This document shows, piece after piece, positions 35,092 through 43,654 of a stretch of 64,000 bases of DNA. A program made the translations under genes and the position numbers. The DNA is from an uncultured Pseudomonas sp. (GTDB taxonomy: Bacteria; Pseudomonadota; Gammaproteobacteria; Pseudomonadales; Pseudomonadaceae), in assembly GCF_913774235.1 (NCBI RefSeq), contig NZ_CAJYDW010000018.1:1-64000 (forward strand), given 5' to 3'. Below the pieces are notes generated by a model. That model had not been told where the DNA came from and did no database searches. It saw only the letters and a list, made by a program, of their open reading frames with translations. Numbering within the stretch: the stretch's first letter is position 1; every line of letters begins with the position of its first letter.

Positions 35092-36426
35092 ATGTTGCCC
35101 AGCGAAACCCAGCACCTCATCGACCAGCACGGTATCCGCTACGTCCTGGCCCAGTTCGTCGACATCCATGGTTCCGCCAAGACCAAGTCCGTGCCGGTGG
35201 CAGGCCTCGCGGCCGTGGCGGAAGAGGGCGCGGGCTTCGCCGGCTTCGCCATCTGCGGCATGGGCATGGAGCCCCATGGTCCGGACTTCATGGCCCGCGG
35301 CGATCTCTCCACCCTGATCCCGGTACCCTGGCAAGCCGGCTACGGGCGGGTGGTGTGCATCGGCCACGTCAACGGCAAGCCACATCCCTATGACAGCCGC
35401 TACGTGCTGCAGCGCCAGGTGCAGCGGCTGAGCGAGCGGGGCTGGAGCCTGAACACAGGGTTGGAGCCCGAGTTCTTCCTCATGCGCCGCGATGAAGCCG
35501 GCAAGCTGTCCCTGGTGGATGGCAGCGACACCCTGGACAAGCCTTGCTACGACTACAAGGGCTTGTCGCGCTCGCGGCTGTTCCTGGAAAAGCTCACCGA
35601 AGCGCTGCAACCGGTGGGCTTCGACATCTATCAGATCGATCACGAAGACGCCAACGGTCAGTTCGAGATCAACTACACCTACAGCGAAGCGCTGGAATCG
35701 GCGGATCGCTTCACCTTCTTCCGCATGGCTGCCGGCGAGATCGCCAACGAACTGGGCATGATCTGCTCCTTCATGCCCAAGCCCGATCCCAAGCGCGCTG
35801 GCAACGGCATGCATTTCCACCTGTCGCTGGCCAGCGCCACCAGCCGCAATCTGTTCCACGACGACAGCGATCCGCGTGGCATGGGGCTATCGAAGCTGGC
35901 CTACCATTTCCTCGCGGGCCTGCTGGCCCATGGTCCGGCGCTATGCGCCTTCGCCGCGCCCACGGTGAACTCCTACAAGCGTCTGGTGGTGGGACGCTCG
36001 CTGTCCGGCGCCACCTGGGCACCGGCCTTCATCGCCTACGGCGCCAACAACCGCTCGGCGATGGTCCGGGTGCCCTATGGCCGTCTGGAATTCCGTTTGC
36101 CCGATGCCGGGTGCAATCCCTACCTGGTCAGCGCCGCCATCATCGCCGCCGGTCTCGACGGCATCGAGCGCGAGCTGGACCCAGGCGAGCCCTGCAACGA
36201 GAACCTCTACAACCTGAGCCTCGAGGCCATCGCCGCGCGGGGCATCGAGACCCTGCCGCAGAGCCTCAAGGAAGCCTGCGATGCCCTGGATGCCGATCCG
36301 CTGTTCCGCGAGATGCTCGGCCCGGAAATCGTCGACGAATTCATCAAGTTGAAGCGCATGGAGTGGGTGGAATACAGCCGCCACGTCTCCGACTGGGAGA
36401 TCCAGCGCTACACCGAATTCTTCTGA
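35092..36426 (+). CDS. gmaS: Gamma-glutamylmethylamide synthetase (glutamine synthetase family, GlnT/GmaS)
   Basis: 444-residue glutamine-synthetase-fold ligase. It contains the ATP/metal segments [31 protein letters not shown] and [19 protein letters not shown]. It is about the length of the type III GlnT/GmaS branch. In that branch methylamine replaces ammonia, giving gamma-glutamylmethylamide from glutamate and ATP. Four genes in a row (gmaS-mgsA-mgsB-mgsC) then pass the methylamine to N-methylglutamate. AAGGAG precedes the ATG. It carries both the XRE-type dyads and a TGGCATACCA site upstream. Confidence 0.88.
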   Translation: MLPSETQHLIDQHGIRYVLAQFVDIHGSAKTKSVPVAGLAAVAEEGAGFAGFAICGMGMEPHGPDFMARGDLSTLIPVPWQAGYGRVVCIGHVNGKPHPYDSRYVLQRQVQRLSERGWSLNTGLEPEFFLMRRDEAGKLSLVDGSDTLDKPCYDYKGLSRSRLFLEKLTEALQPVGFDIYQIDHEDANGQFEINYTYSEALESADRFTFFRMAAGEIANELGMICSFMPKPDPKRAGNGMHFHLSLASATSRNLFHDDSDPRGMGLSKLAYHFLAGLLAHGPALCAFAAPTVNSYKRLVVGRSLSGATWAPAFIAYGANNRSAMVRVPYGRLEFRLPDAGCNPYLVSAAIIAAGLDGIERELDPGEPCNENLYNLSLEAIAARGIETLPQSLKEACDALDADPLFREMLGPEIVDEFIKLKRMEWVEYSRHVSDWEIQRYTEFF

Positions 36427-36499
36427 TCGCTCTGAATTCTTTCCCGACCTTTTCTTCGGGCGCCCCGGCGCGCCCTCTGCCTGCGAAGGAGTGACACCC

Positions 36500-37405
36500 A
36501 TGTGTGGAATCGTTGGACTCTATCTGAAGAACCCGGCGCTGGAATCCCAGCTCGGCAGCCTCTTCGAGCCCATGCTCGAAGCCATGACCGACCGCGGCCC
36601 GGACAGCGCCGGCTTCGCCATCTATGGCGACGAGGTGGCCGAGGGCTGGGTCAAGTTGACCCTGCAGGCCACCAGCGAGGGCTATGACTTCGGCGCCCTG
36701 GTCACCGCGTTGCAGCAAAAACTCGCTGCCGAACTGGACTGGTTCCAGAACGCCAGCGCCATCGTGCTCAAGATCCGCGCGGCGGAGGCCGAGGTGCGCG
36801 CTGCCCTGGCCGAACTGGCGCCGGAGGTGCGCATCATGAGCGCCGGGCGCAGCATCGAGATCCTCAAGGGCATGGGCCTGCCCCAGGAGATCGCCAGCCG
36901 CTTCGGCCTGGCCGGCATGCAGGGCAGTCACATCATCGGCCATACCCGCATGGCCACCGAGAGCGCCGTGACCATGGAAGGCAGTCACCCGTTCTCCACT
37001 GGCGCCGACCTCTGCCTGGTGCACAACGGCTCGCTGTCCAACCACTCGCGGCTGCGCCAGAACCTGCGGCGCGAAGGCATCACCTTCGAGACCGAGAACG
37101 ACACCGAGGTGGCCGCCGGCTATCTGACCTGGCGACTGCGCGAGGGCGACAGCCTCAAGCAGGCACTGGATCGCTCGCTGGAAGACCTAGACGGTTTCTT
37201 CACCTTCGCCATTGGCACCCGCAACGGCTTTGCGGTGATCCGCGATCCCATCGCCTGCAAGCCGGCCATCCTCGCCGAAACCGACGACTACGTGGCCATG
37301 GCTTCCGAGTACCAGGCGCTGTCGAGCCTGCCCGGCATCGAGCAGGCCAAGGTCTGGGAGCCGGCACCGGCCACCCTGTACGTCTGGGAACGCGAGTCGG
37401 CCTGA
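36500..37405 (+). CDS. mgsA: N-methylglutamate synthase subunit A (class II amidotransferase domain)
   Basis: 301-residue Ntn-hydrolase glutamine amidotransferase-like protein (GlxB family). It begins MCGIVGLYLKNP, so Cys2 becomes the N-terminal nucleophile after Met removal; this fixes the start at 36500 rather than the in-frame GTG at 36491. GHTRMATESAVTMEGSHPFS and CLVHNGSLSNHSRLR follow the purF/gltB-type domain. It would take the methylamine from gamma-glutamylmethylamide and channel it to MgsC. AAGGAG lies just upstream. Confidence 0.9.
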   Translation: MCGIVGLYLKNPALESQLGSLFEPMLEAMTDRGPDSAGFAIYGDEVAEGWVKLTLQATSEGYDFGALVTALQQKLAAELDWFQNASAIVLKIRAAEAEVRAALAELAPEVRIMSAGRSIEILKGMGLPQEIASRFGLAGMQGSHIIGHTRMATESAVTMEGSHPFSTGADLCLVHNGSLSNHSRLRQNLRREGITFETENDTEVAAGYLTWRLREGDSLKQALDRSLEDLDGFFTFAIGTRNGFAVIRDPIACKPAILAETDDYVAMASEYQALSSLPGIEQAKVWEPAPATLYVWERESA

Positions 37406-37417
37406 GGAGCAGCGCAC

Positions 37418-38101
37418 ATGAAAACCTTCGATCTCACCCAAACCCCCGTGCGCGAGCTCAACCAGGCTCTGCACGATGCCGCCCAGACCGCCGCCGAGCG
37501 CGAGTGGGTGGTCTCCCATCCCAATGGCGCCCACAACCTCGCCGTGGGCGTGAACGCTGCCGTCTCCGTGGATATCCATGGCCATGCCGGCTACTACTGC
37601 GCGGGCATGAATCAGCAGGCCGCCATCACCGTGCATGGCAACGTCGGTGTCGGCTGCGCCGAGAACATGATGTCCGGCTCGGTACGGGTCAAGGGCAGCG
37701 CCTCCCAGGCTGCCGGCGCCACCGCCCACGGCGGGCTGCTGGTCATCGAGGGCGACGCCGGCGCGCGCTGCGGCATCTCCATGAAGGGCGTCGACATCGT
37801 CGTCGGTGGCAGCATCGGCCACATGAGCTGCTTCATGGGCCAGGCCGGACGCCTGGTGGTCTGCGGCGATGCCGGCGACGCCCTGGGCGATTCGCTGTAC
37901 GAGACGCGCATCTACGTGAAAGGCAGCGTCGCCTCCCTGGGCTCTGACTGCGTCGAGAAGGAGATGCGCGCCGAACACCTGGCCGAGTTGCAGGAATTGC
38001 TCGATACCGCCGGTTTCGCCGAGCGGGCCAGCGACTTCAAGCGCTATGGCTCCGCCCGCCAGCTCTACAACTTCAAGGTCGACAACGCCTCGGCCTATTG
38101 A
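37418..38101 (+). CDS. mgsB: N-methylglutamate synthase subunit B (GltB C-terminal GXGXG domain)
   Basis: 227-residue protein of the GXGXG beta-helix type found at the C-terminus of glutamate synthase (GlxC family). It has repeated glycine-spaced turns such as VNAAVSVDIHGHAGYYCAGM, VGVGCAENMMSGSVRVKGSA and GVDIVVGGSIGHMSCFMGQA. It lies 12 bp after mgsA and 18 bp before mgsC. It is the structural subunit that links the amidotransferase and FMN subunits. Confidence 0.9.
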   Translation: MKTFDLTQTPVRELNQALHDAAQTAAEREWVVSHPNGAHNLAVGVNAAVSVDIHGHAGYYCAGMNQQAAITVHGNVGVGCAENMMSGSVRVKGSASQAAGATAHGGLLVIEGDAGARCGISMKGVDIVVGGSIGHMSCFMGQAGRLVVCGDAGDALGDSLYETRIYVKGSVASLGSDCVEKEMRAEHLAELQELLDTAGFAERASDFKRYGSARQLYNFKVDNASAY

Positions 38102-38119
38102 TCGCGCAGGAGAATCACC

Positions 38120-39445
38120 ATGACTGACCAGAACACCCCCGTGCTGCGCGAATCGGCTACCTTCGATCGCCTGACCATCCAGGAAATCCAGCGCGCCGCC
38201 GAGACCGGCATCTACGACATCCGCGGTGGCGGCACCAAGCGCAAGCTGCCGCACTTCGATGACCTGCTGCTACTGGGCGCCAGCGTCTCGCGCTATCCGC
38301 TGGAAGGCTACCGCGAGAAGTGCGGCACCGACGTGGTGCTCGGCACCCGCTTCGCCAAGAAACCCATCCACCTGAAGATCCCGGTGACCATCGCCGGCAT
38401 GAGCTTCGGCGCGCTCTCGGCCAACGCCAAGGAAGCCCTTGGCCGCGGCGCCAGCATCGCCGGCACCAGCACCACCACCGGCGACGGCGGCATGACTCCC
38501 GAGGAGCGCGGCCAGTCCCAGCACCTGGTCTACCAGTACCTGCCGTCGCGCTACGGCATGAACCCCGACGACCTGCGCAAGGCCGACGCCATCGAGATCG
38601 TCCTGGGGCAGGGCGCTAAGCCCGGCGGCGGCGGCATGCTGCTGGGCATGAAGGTCACCGAGCGGGTGGCCGGCATGCGTACCCTACCCATTGGTGTCGA
38701 CCAGCGCAGCGCCTGCCGTCATCCCGACTGGACCGGCCCGGACGACCTGGCGATCAAGATCGCCGAGTTGCGCGAGATCACCGATTGGGAAAAGCCCATC
38801 TACGTCAAGATCGGCGCCAGCCGGCCCTATTACGACGTCAAGCTGGCGGTCAAGGCCGGCGCCGACGTGGTGGTGCTCGACGGCATGCAGGGCGGTACCG
38901 CGGCGACCCAGGAGGTGTTCATCGAGCACGTTGGCATCCCCATCCTGCCGGCCATTCCCCAGGCGGTACAGGCGCTGCAGGAGATGGGCATGCACCGCAA
39001 GGTGCAACTGATCGTCTCCGGTGGCATCCGCAATGGCGCCGACGTGGCCAAGGCCATGGCCCTGGGTGCCGACGCCGTGGCCATCGGCACCGCTGCGCTG
39101 ATCGCCCTGGGCGACAACCATCCGCGGCTGGACGCCGAACTGCGCAAGCTCGGCTCCGCTGCCGGCTACTACGACGACTGGCAGAACGGCCGCGACCCGG
39201 CCGGCATCACCACCCAGGACCCGGAACTGGCCAAGCGCCTGGACCCGGTGGAAGGTGGTCGCCGCCTGGCCAACTACCTGCGCGTGCTGGTGCTGGAAGC
39301 CCAGACCATGGCCCGCGCCTGTGGCAAGTCCCATCTGCACAACCTGGACCCCGAAGACCTGGTGGCCCTGACCATCGAGGCAGCAGCCATGGCGCGGGTG
39401 CCGTTGGCGGGTACCAGTTGGGTGCCGGGTCAGAGCGGGTTCTAG
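38120..39445 (+). CDS. mgsC: N-methylglutamate synthase subunit C (FMN-binding glutamate-synthase domain)
   Basis: 441-residue TIM-barrel FMN domain of the glutamate synthase type (GlxD family). It has IPVTIAGMSFGALSANAKEA, TTTGDGGMTPEERGQS and the phosphate-binding LIVSGGIRNGADVAKAMALG and AVAIGTAALIALG. It combines the methylamine channelled from MgsA with 2-oxoglutarate to form N-methylglutamate, the substrate of MgdABCD. It is the last of the four-gene run, followed by REP repeats and amt. Confidence 0.9.
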   Translation: MTDQNTPVLRESATFDRLTIQEIQRAAETGIYDIRGGGTKRKLPHFDDLLLLGASVSRYPLEGYREKCGTDVVLGTRFAKKPIHLKIPVTIAGMSFGALSANAKEALGRGASIAGTSTTTGDGGMTPEERGQSQHLVYQYLPSRYGMNPDDLRKADAIEIVLGQGAKPGGGGMLLGMKVTERVAGMRTLPIGVDQRSACRHPDWTGPDDLAIKIAELREITDWEKPIYVKIGASRPYYDVKLAVKAGADVVVLDGMQGGTAATQEVFIEHVGIPILPAIPQAVQALQEMGMHRKVQLIVSGGIRNGADVAKAMALGADAVAIGTAALIALGDNHPRLDAELRKLGSAAGYYDDWQNGRDPAGITTQDPELAKRLDPVEGGRRLANYLRVLVLEAQTMARACGKSHLHNLDPEDLVALTIEAAAMARVPLAGTSWVPGQSGF

Positions 39446-39530
39446 TGAGCAGGGGCCGCTCCCCGGTGGGGCGGTTGACTGAGCGGCCATGGCTTGCACC
39501 GCTGCGGCCGCTCCCAAGGTGCTCTGTCTG

Positions 39531-39655
39531 ATCGCGGCCATGGGCCGCTCCTACAAAGTCAGATTCCCGGTAGGAGCGGCCCATGGCCGCGATTGGAGCA
39601 CACACTGCACCTGATTGTAGGAGCGGCCGCATCGGCGGACCGCCATGGCCGCGAT
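39531..39655. repeat. REP/BIME cluster between mgsC and amt
   Basis: Three copies of a Pseudomonas-type REP palindrome. A 24-bp copy at 39531-39554 and its exact reverse complement at 39570-39593 both contain GTAGGAGCGGCC and CCATGGCCGCGAT. A longer relative lies at 39617-39655 (GTAGGAGCGGCCGCATCGG start). Paired inverted REPs are typical of transcript ends, and they sit here directly past mgsC. Related copies occur at 58448-58540. Confidence 0.85.
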
Positions 39656-39734
39656 AGGGCGATGTACCACGCCTCGCTTCGGTAGGCAGCAACACAAGAC
39701 GTTCCCTTTCATCCCTCAGCGAAGGAAGCTCGAC

Positions 39735-41048
39735 ATGATCGGCAAAGGCAAGGCGGTTGCGGTTCTGGTGGCAGCCCTCGGGGTGCCCGGTATGGCGCTG
39801 GCCCAGGATACCAAGCTCGACACGGGCGACACGGCCTGGATGATGATCTCCAGCGTGCTGGTGCTGATGATGCTGGTTCCCGGCCTGGCGCTTTTCTATG
39901 GCGGCCTGGTGCGGTCGAAGAACCTGCTCTCGATCTTCACCCAGAGCTTCACCGTGGCTGGGGTGATCGGTGTGCTCTGGGTGGTCTATGGCTACAGTCT
40001 GTTCGCCGATACCACCGGCATGGTGGCCGGGGAGTTCAACCTGCATAGCCTGATCGGCGGCTTCAAGCACTGGATGCTGCTCGATGTGGTGCGCGACAGC
40101 CTGGTGGGCACCATTCCGGAAAGCGTCTTCGCCACCTTCCAAATGACCTTCGCCCTGATCACCCCGATGATCATCGCCGGCTCCTTCGCCGAACGCATGA
40201 AGTTCAGCGCCGCCGTGTTGTTCTGCGCCCTCTGGTTCACCTTCTGCTACCTGCCCCTGGCGCACATGGCCTGGAGCGGGCCGGGTGGTCTGCTCTATGA
40301 CTGGGGCATCCTCGAATTCGCCGGTGGCACCGTGGTGCACATCAACTCCGGCGTCGCCGGGCTGGTGGCCTGTGTGATGCTCGGCCGGCGTCAGGGTTAC
40401 AACCTTCAGGCCATGCCGCCGCACAATCTGGGCTTCGCGCTCACGGGCGCGGCCCTGCTCTGGGTCGGCTGGTTCGGCTTCAACGTCGGCTCCGCGGTGG
40501 CCGCCAGTGCCAGCGCCGGCATGGCCATGCTCACCACCCAGATTGCCGCCTGCGCCGGCATCCTCGGCTGGCTTGCGGTGGAGTGGCTGCGCACCGGCAA
40601 GGCCAGTGCCCTCGGTGTGGCCTCCGGCGCCCTGGCCGGCCTGATAGCCATCACCCCGGCCTGCGGCTTCGTCGGTCCGGCCGGCGCCCTGGCCATGGGC
40701 TTGGTGACCGGCGCCATCTGCTACGCCGCCGTGGTCTATCTCAAGCGTACCTTCGGCTACGACGATGCGCTGGACGCCTTCGGTCTGCACGGCATCGGCG
40801 GCATCGTCGGCTCGCTGCTGACGGGCGTCTTCGCCAGCAAGAGCCTGGGCGGCTACCAGGACATCGTCATCGCCAGCCAGGTGATGATCCAGCTCAAGAG
40901 CGTGGTCTTCACCGTGGTCTTCTGCGGGGTCATGACCTTCGTGCTGCTCTGCGTCACCCGGGCTCTGACCCGCGGCCTGCGTGTTTGCGAGCAGACCGAA
41001 GAGCAGGGCCTGGATCTCTTCCAGCATGGCGAGAAGGCCTACGGCTGA
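39735..41048 (+). CDS. amt: Ammonium (methylammonium) transporter
   Basis: 437-residue Amt/MEP channel with a signal-peptide-like N-terminus (MIGKGKAVAVLVAALGVPG, ending AQD) and eleven expected membrane helices. Family motifs include PGLALFYGGLVRSKN, DWGILEFAGGTVVHINSGVA and DDALDAFGLHGIGGIVGSLL with the conserved pore His residues. I chose the ATG at 39735, preceded by GAAGGAAG; the frame is open further upstream across the REP region. No glnK lies beside it, unlike the usual glnK-amtB pair. Its place after the methylamine operon suggests methylammonium or ammonium handling linked to that pathway. Confidence 0.93.
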   Translation: MIGKGKAVAVLVAALGVPGMALAQDTKLDTGDTAWMMISSVLVLMMLVPGLALFYGGLVRSKNLLSIFTQSFTVAGVIGVLWVVYGYSLFADTTGMVAGEFNLHSLIGGFKHWMLLDVVRDSLVGTIPESVFATFQMTFALITPMIIAGSFAERMKFSAAVLFCALWFTFCYLPLAHMAWSGPGGLLYDWGILEFAGGTVVHINSGVAGLVACVMLGRRQGYNLQAMPPHNLGFALTGAALLWVGWFGFNVGSAVAASASAGMAMLTTQIAACAGILGWLAVEWLRTGKASALGVASGALAGLIAITPACGFVGPAGALAMGLVTGAICYAAVVYLKRTFGYDDALDAFGLHGIGGIVGSLLTGVFASKSLGGYQDIVIASQVMIQLKSVVFTVVFCGVMTFVLLCVTRALTRGLRVCEQTEEQGLDLFQHGEKAYG

Positions 41049-41062
41049 GACCGCGCCTGTGC

Positions 41063-41094
41063 GTGAGCCCGCCACTTCAAGGTGGCGGGCTCAC
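41063..41094 (+). terminator. Hairpin after amt
   Basis: GTGAGCCCGCCAC (41063-41075) and GTGGCGGGCTCAC (41082-41094) form a perfect 13-bp stem with a TTCAAG loop, starting 14 bp past the amt stop. It lacks a T-run, but the strength and position fit a transcript end. The rest of the gap to the tRNA (41095-41409) shows no gene or motif that I can support apart from a likely tRNA promoter. Confidence 0.65.
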
Positions 41095-41409
41095 CCTGGC
41101 CTTGGGGTCATGCCAGGTCCGCACTCCGTAGCTAGGTGCGCTACGTGGTCGTTCTGCAACTGTAATCCTGGACGGGCAACGCCTCATCGGTGATCGGCCA
41201 GGATTCGACCGTCCGGCGCCGGCGAACAGTCGGGCTAAGTGGCAGACGGGCAGGGCCTCAGACACCGCTGGCGCCGTATCAGATAATTTATTTTCCCTGC
41301 CCTGTTGTATCTTCCCTGGCAAATCAGTATCTTAGCGGCCGCTGGCGCAGAGAACTCCCCTGAACGGGTTCTTCGCTCAAGCCAGCCGGATGCCGCAAGG
41401 CTTCCATGC

Positions 41410-41486
41410 GCAGCGGTAGTTCAGTCGGTTAGAATACCGGCCTGTCACGCCGGGGGTCGCGGGTTCGAGTCCCGTCCGCTGCGCCA
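41410..41486 (+). tRNA. tRNA-Asp (GTC)
   Basis: 77-nt cloverleaf. The acceptor stem GCAGCGG pairs with CCGCTGC, with discriminator G and an encoded CCA (41484-41486). The D-arm is GTTCAGTCGGTTAGAA, the anticodon GTC lies at 41444-41446 in CCTGTCACG, and the T-arm is GGGTTCGAGTCCC. Anticodon and identity elements are those of tRNA-Asp. Confidence 0.97.
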
Positions 41487-41523
41487 TATGTCACCCAAGA
41501 GCCTTGGCTCGCGGGAATCGAAG

Positions 41524-41550
41524 AAAGCGGCCCTCGTGGCCGCTTTTTTT
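41524..41550 (+). terminator. Rho-independent terminator after tRNA-Asp
   Basis: AAAGCGGCC (41524-41532), loop CTCGT and GGCCGCTTT (41538-41546), running into seven T's (41544-41550). A classical intrinsic terminator 38 bp past the tRNA. Confidence 0.9.
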
Positions 41551-41641
41551 CGTCCTGTCTTTTTGTCGCACCATCTTGCCGGGGCGAAACCCCAACGCTT
41601 CGTTGACCTCCAATGCCTATCGTCGACGCGCAGGAGCGGCC

Positions 41642-42217
41642 ATGAAGATTGCCTGTCTGGGTTGGGGTTCGTTGATCTGGAAGGCAGCAGAATTGCCGGT
41701 CGCCTCGAGCTGGTTCACCGATGGCCCCTGGCTGCCCATCGAATTCGCTCGCGAGGGTGACAGCGGCGAACTGGCCACGGTGCTCTGCGCGGGCGTCGCC
41801 GAGGTGCAGGTGCTCTGGGCCCGGCTGGCCGTCGCAACCCTGGAAGAGGCGCGCGAAGGCCTGCGGGAACGGGAAGGGGTCCCTAGGGAGCAGCCGGAGT
41901 GCATCGGCAGCTGGCCGAATGGACCCCAATCGCCTTATCAGGCTGGCATCGGCCGCTGGGCGGCGGCCAACGGCCTGGATGCCGTGGTCTGGACCGCCTT
42001 GCCGCCGCGCACGGGCGGCCTCAATCGGCGTATGCCATCCGCGGACGACGCCCTGGATTACCTGCGCAAGCTCGATCCCGATCGTCAGGCCCATGCGCGC
42101 GACTACATCCGGCGCACCCCGGTGGCCATTACCACGGCTTACCGGCGGCTGTTCGAAGAGACCTTCAATTGGCGTCCCCTGCCAGATGCGGCGCAGCCCC
42201 TGGAGTATGCCCGCTAG
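41642..42217 (+). CDS. Conserved hypothetical protein, possibly gamma-glutamylcyclotransferase-like
   Basis: 191-residue protein starting MKIACLGWGSLIWKAAELPV; CAGGAG precedes the ATG at 41642. The frame is open from 41504, but that part overlaps the tRNA terminator region. The N-terminal YGSL-like (GWGSLIW) strand recalls the gamma-glutamylcyclotransferase fold, and VVWTALPPRTGGLN with a C-terminal DYIRRTPVAITTAYRRLFEE is conserved-looking. I cannot name a function. It stands alone between the tRNA and the sugar operon. Confidence 0.75.
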   Translation: MKIACLGWGSLIWKAAELPVASSWFTDGPWLPIEFAREGDSGELATVLCAGVAEVQVLWARLAVATLEEAREGLREREGVPREQPECIGSWPNGPQSPYQAGIGRWAAANGLDAVVWTALPPRTGGLNRRMPSADDALDYLRKLDPDRQAHARDYIRRTPVAITTAYRRLFEETFNWRPLPDAAQPLEYAR

Positions 42218-42554
42218 TACCCAGCCCTCCCCATCATTCCGAGTCCTGGACGTCCAAACCCTGGGCCGGACCCAAGGATCTTGCGCCCACCGCCATGCCC
42301 GTCGCCTTGCGTCCTGGCCGCTTGGCCTGGCAACCCTGCGTCTGGGTGCTGCCACGTCATGGGTACGGATGACAAGGCCAGCCCATAGGCAAATGCCCAG
42401 GGCCTAGGCGCAAGGAAGGGGTCGCGCAGCGGCGGCGTCTGCCCCTGTCTGCATGTGGAAACATGACGCTTTTCTCCCTCCGCCACCCTTCGTCGAGCGC
42501 GTCGGCGGGATTCCCCTTGCACAACGCGGCAATCCATGTATTTTATTCGACAAC
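42218..42554. other. Non-coding gap before the sugar operon
   Basis: About 340 bp between the hypothetical gene and the operator at 42555 hold no supported gene, RNA or repeat. The last 60 bp become AT-rich (ATGTATTTTATTCGACAACT region) and probably contain the promoter of the sugar operon. Confidence 0.4.
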
Positions 42555-42572
42555 TTTACGAAATATCGTGAA
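42555..42572. promoter_or_regulatory. Imperfect palindrome TTTACGAAATATCGTGAA upstream of the sugar operon
   Basis: An 18-bp dyad in which 14 positions match the reverse complement, 39 bp upstream of the first gene's ATG (42612). It is a reasonable operator for the RpiR-family regulator encoded in the same operon (47218-48075). Confidence 0.45.
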
Positions 42573-42611
42573 GAAGGAAAGTAAATTACAAGACTGTCGA
42601 AGGATGGGGCC

Positions 42612-43592
42612 ATGTCTGAACTCAAGTTTGCAACTCGTCTGAACTCGTTCGCTTCCGGCGCGCATCGCTACTGGCCGGAGCAGCAGGGCAAGCCTTCGGT
42701 CATGCAGATGATCGCCCGCGCCGGTACCGCGAGGGGGCTGACGCATTTGGACCTCAATTACCCTCAACACCTCACCACCGATATCGATACCCTGAAACAC
42801 GGCATCGAAGACGCGGGCCTGGCGGTGAATGGCATGCAGATGCGCTGGGATGCCCCTCAGTTCAAGATCGGTGCCTTCACCCATCCGGACGCCCGAATCC
42901 GTCGTGAGGCGATCGAACTCACCAAGCGCGGTATCGATGCCGGTCGCGAATTCGGCGCTTCCCTGATGACCTTGTGGATGGGGCAGGACGGTTTCGATTA
43001 TTGCTTCCAGGCCGACTACAAGAAGATTTGGGAGGACGCGGTGAGCGCCGTCCGGGAAGTGGCGGAATACGCCCCGGACGTCGACGTCAGCATCGAATAC
43101 AAGCCCAATGAGCCGCGTGCCTTCAGCATCTTTCCCAACGCCACGACCTGCCTGCTGGCGGTGGAGGAGGCGGGGTGCGCCAACCTGGGTATCACCCTGG
43201 ACTTCGCCCATGTGCTGTTCGCCAACGAAGTCCCGGCCTTCGCCGCGGCCATGGTCGCCCGCCGCTCGCGCCTGCTGGGCCTGGATCTCAACGATGGCTG
43301 GGGCAAGCGTGACGACGGCCTGATGGTGGGCTCGGTCAATCCGCGCGCCACCCTGGAGTTCCTCTGGCAGATGCAGCGGGATGGCTATCGCGGCGCCTAT
43401 TACTTCGACACCTTTCCGGATGCGAGCGGCCTCGATCCGGTGCGCGAAGCGGAAACCAACATCGCGACGGTCAAGCGCCTCCTAAAGCTGAGTGAGCGCC
43501 TCAATGACAACCCGGCCTTGGCGGACGCCATCAGTCGCCAGGATGCGGTCGCCTCGCAGCAGATCGTCAACGATCTCCTGTTGGCCGGCTGA
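42612..43592 (+). CDS. Sugar (phosphate) isomerase/epimerase, TIM-barrel AP-endonuclease-2 type
   Basis: 326-residue xylose-isomerase-like TIM barrel. The pattern includes HLDLNYPQHL, SIEYKPNEPRAFSIFPNATT with metal-binding Glu, ITLDFAHVLFANE, LGLDLNDGWGKRDDG and YYFDTFPDAS near the C-terminus. These are the metal-ligand strands of the ketose epimerase/L-rhamnose isomerase group. It is the first gene of an operon with an RbsBAC-type ABC importer, an RpiR regulator and a PfkB kinase, so it probably isomerises the imported sugar before or after phosphorylation. The sugar is not identifiable from sequence. Confidence 0.85.
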   Translation: MSELKFATRLNSFASGAHRYWPEQQGKPSVMQMIARAGTARGLTHLDLNYPQHLTTDIDTLKHGIEDAGLAVNGMQMRWDAPQFKIGAFTHPDARIRREAIELTKRGIDAGREFGASLMTLWMGQDGFDYCFQADYKKIWEDAVSAVREVAEYAPDVDVSIEYKPNEPRAFSIFPNATTCLLAVEEAGCANLGITLDFAHVLFANEVPAFAAAMVARRSRLLGLDLNDGWGKRDDGLMVGSVNPRATLEFLWQMQRDGYRGAYYFDTFPDASGLDPVREAETNIATVKRLLKLSERLNDNPALADAISRQDAVASQQIVNDLLLAG

Positions 43593-43654
43593 CCTCGCGG
43601 CCCACGCCATTTACCACCGCTGAATCTCAACAATAACAATAGAAGGCCAGAAAG

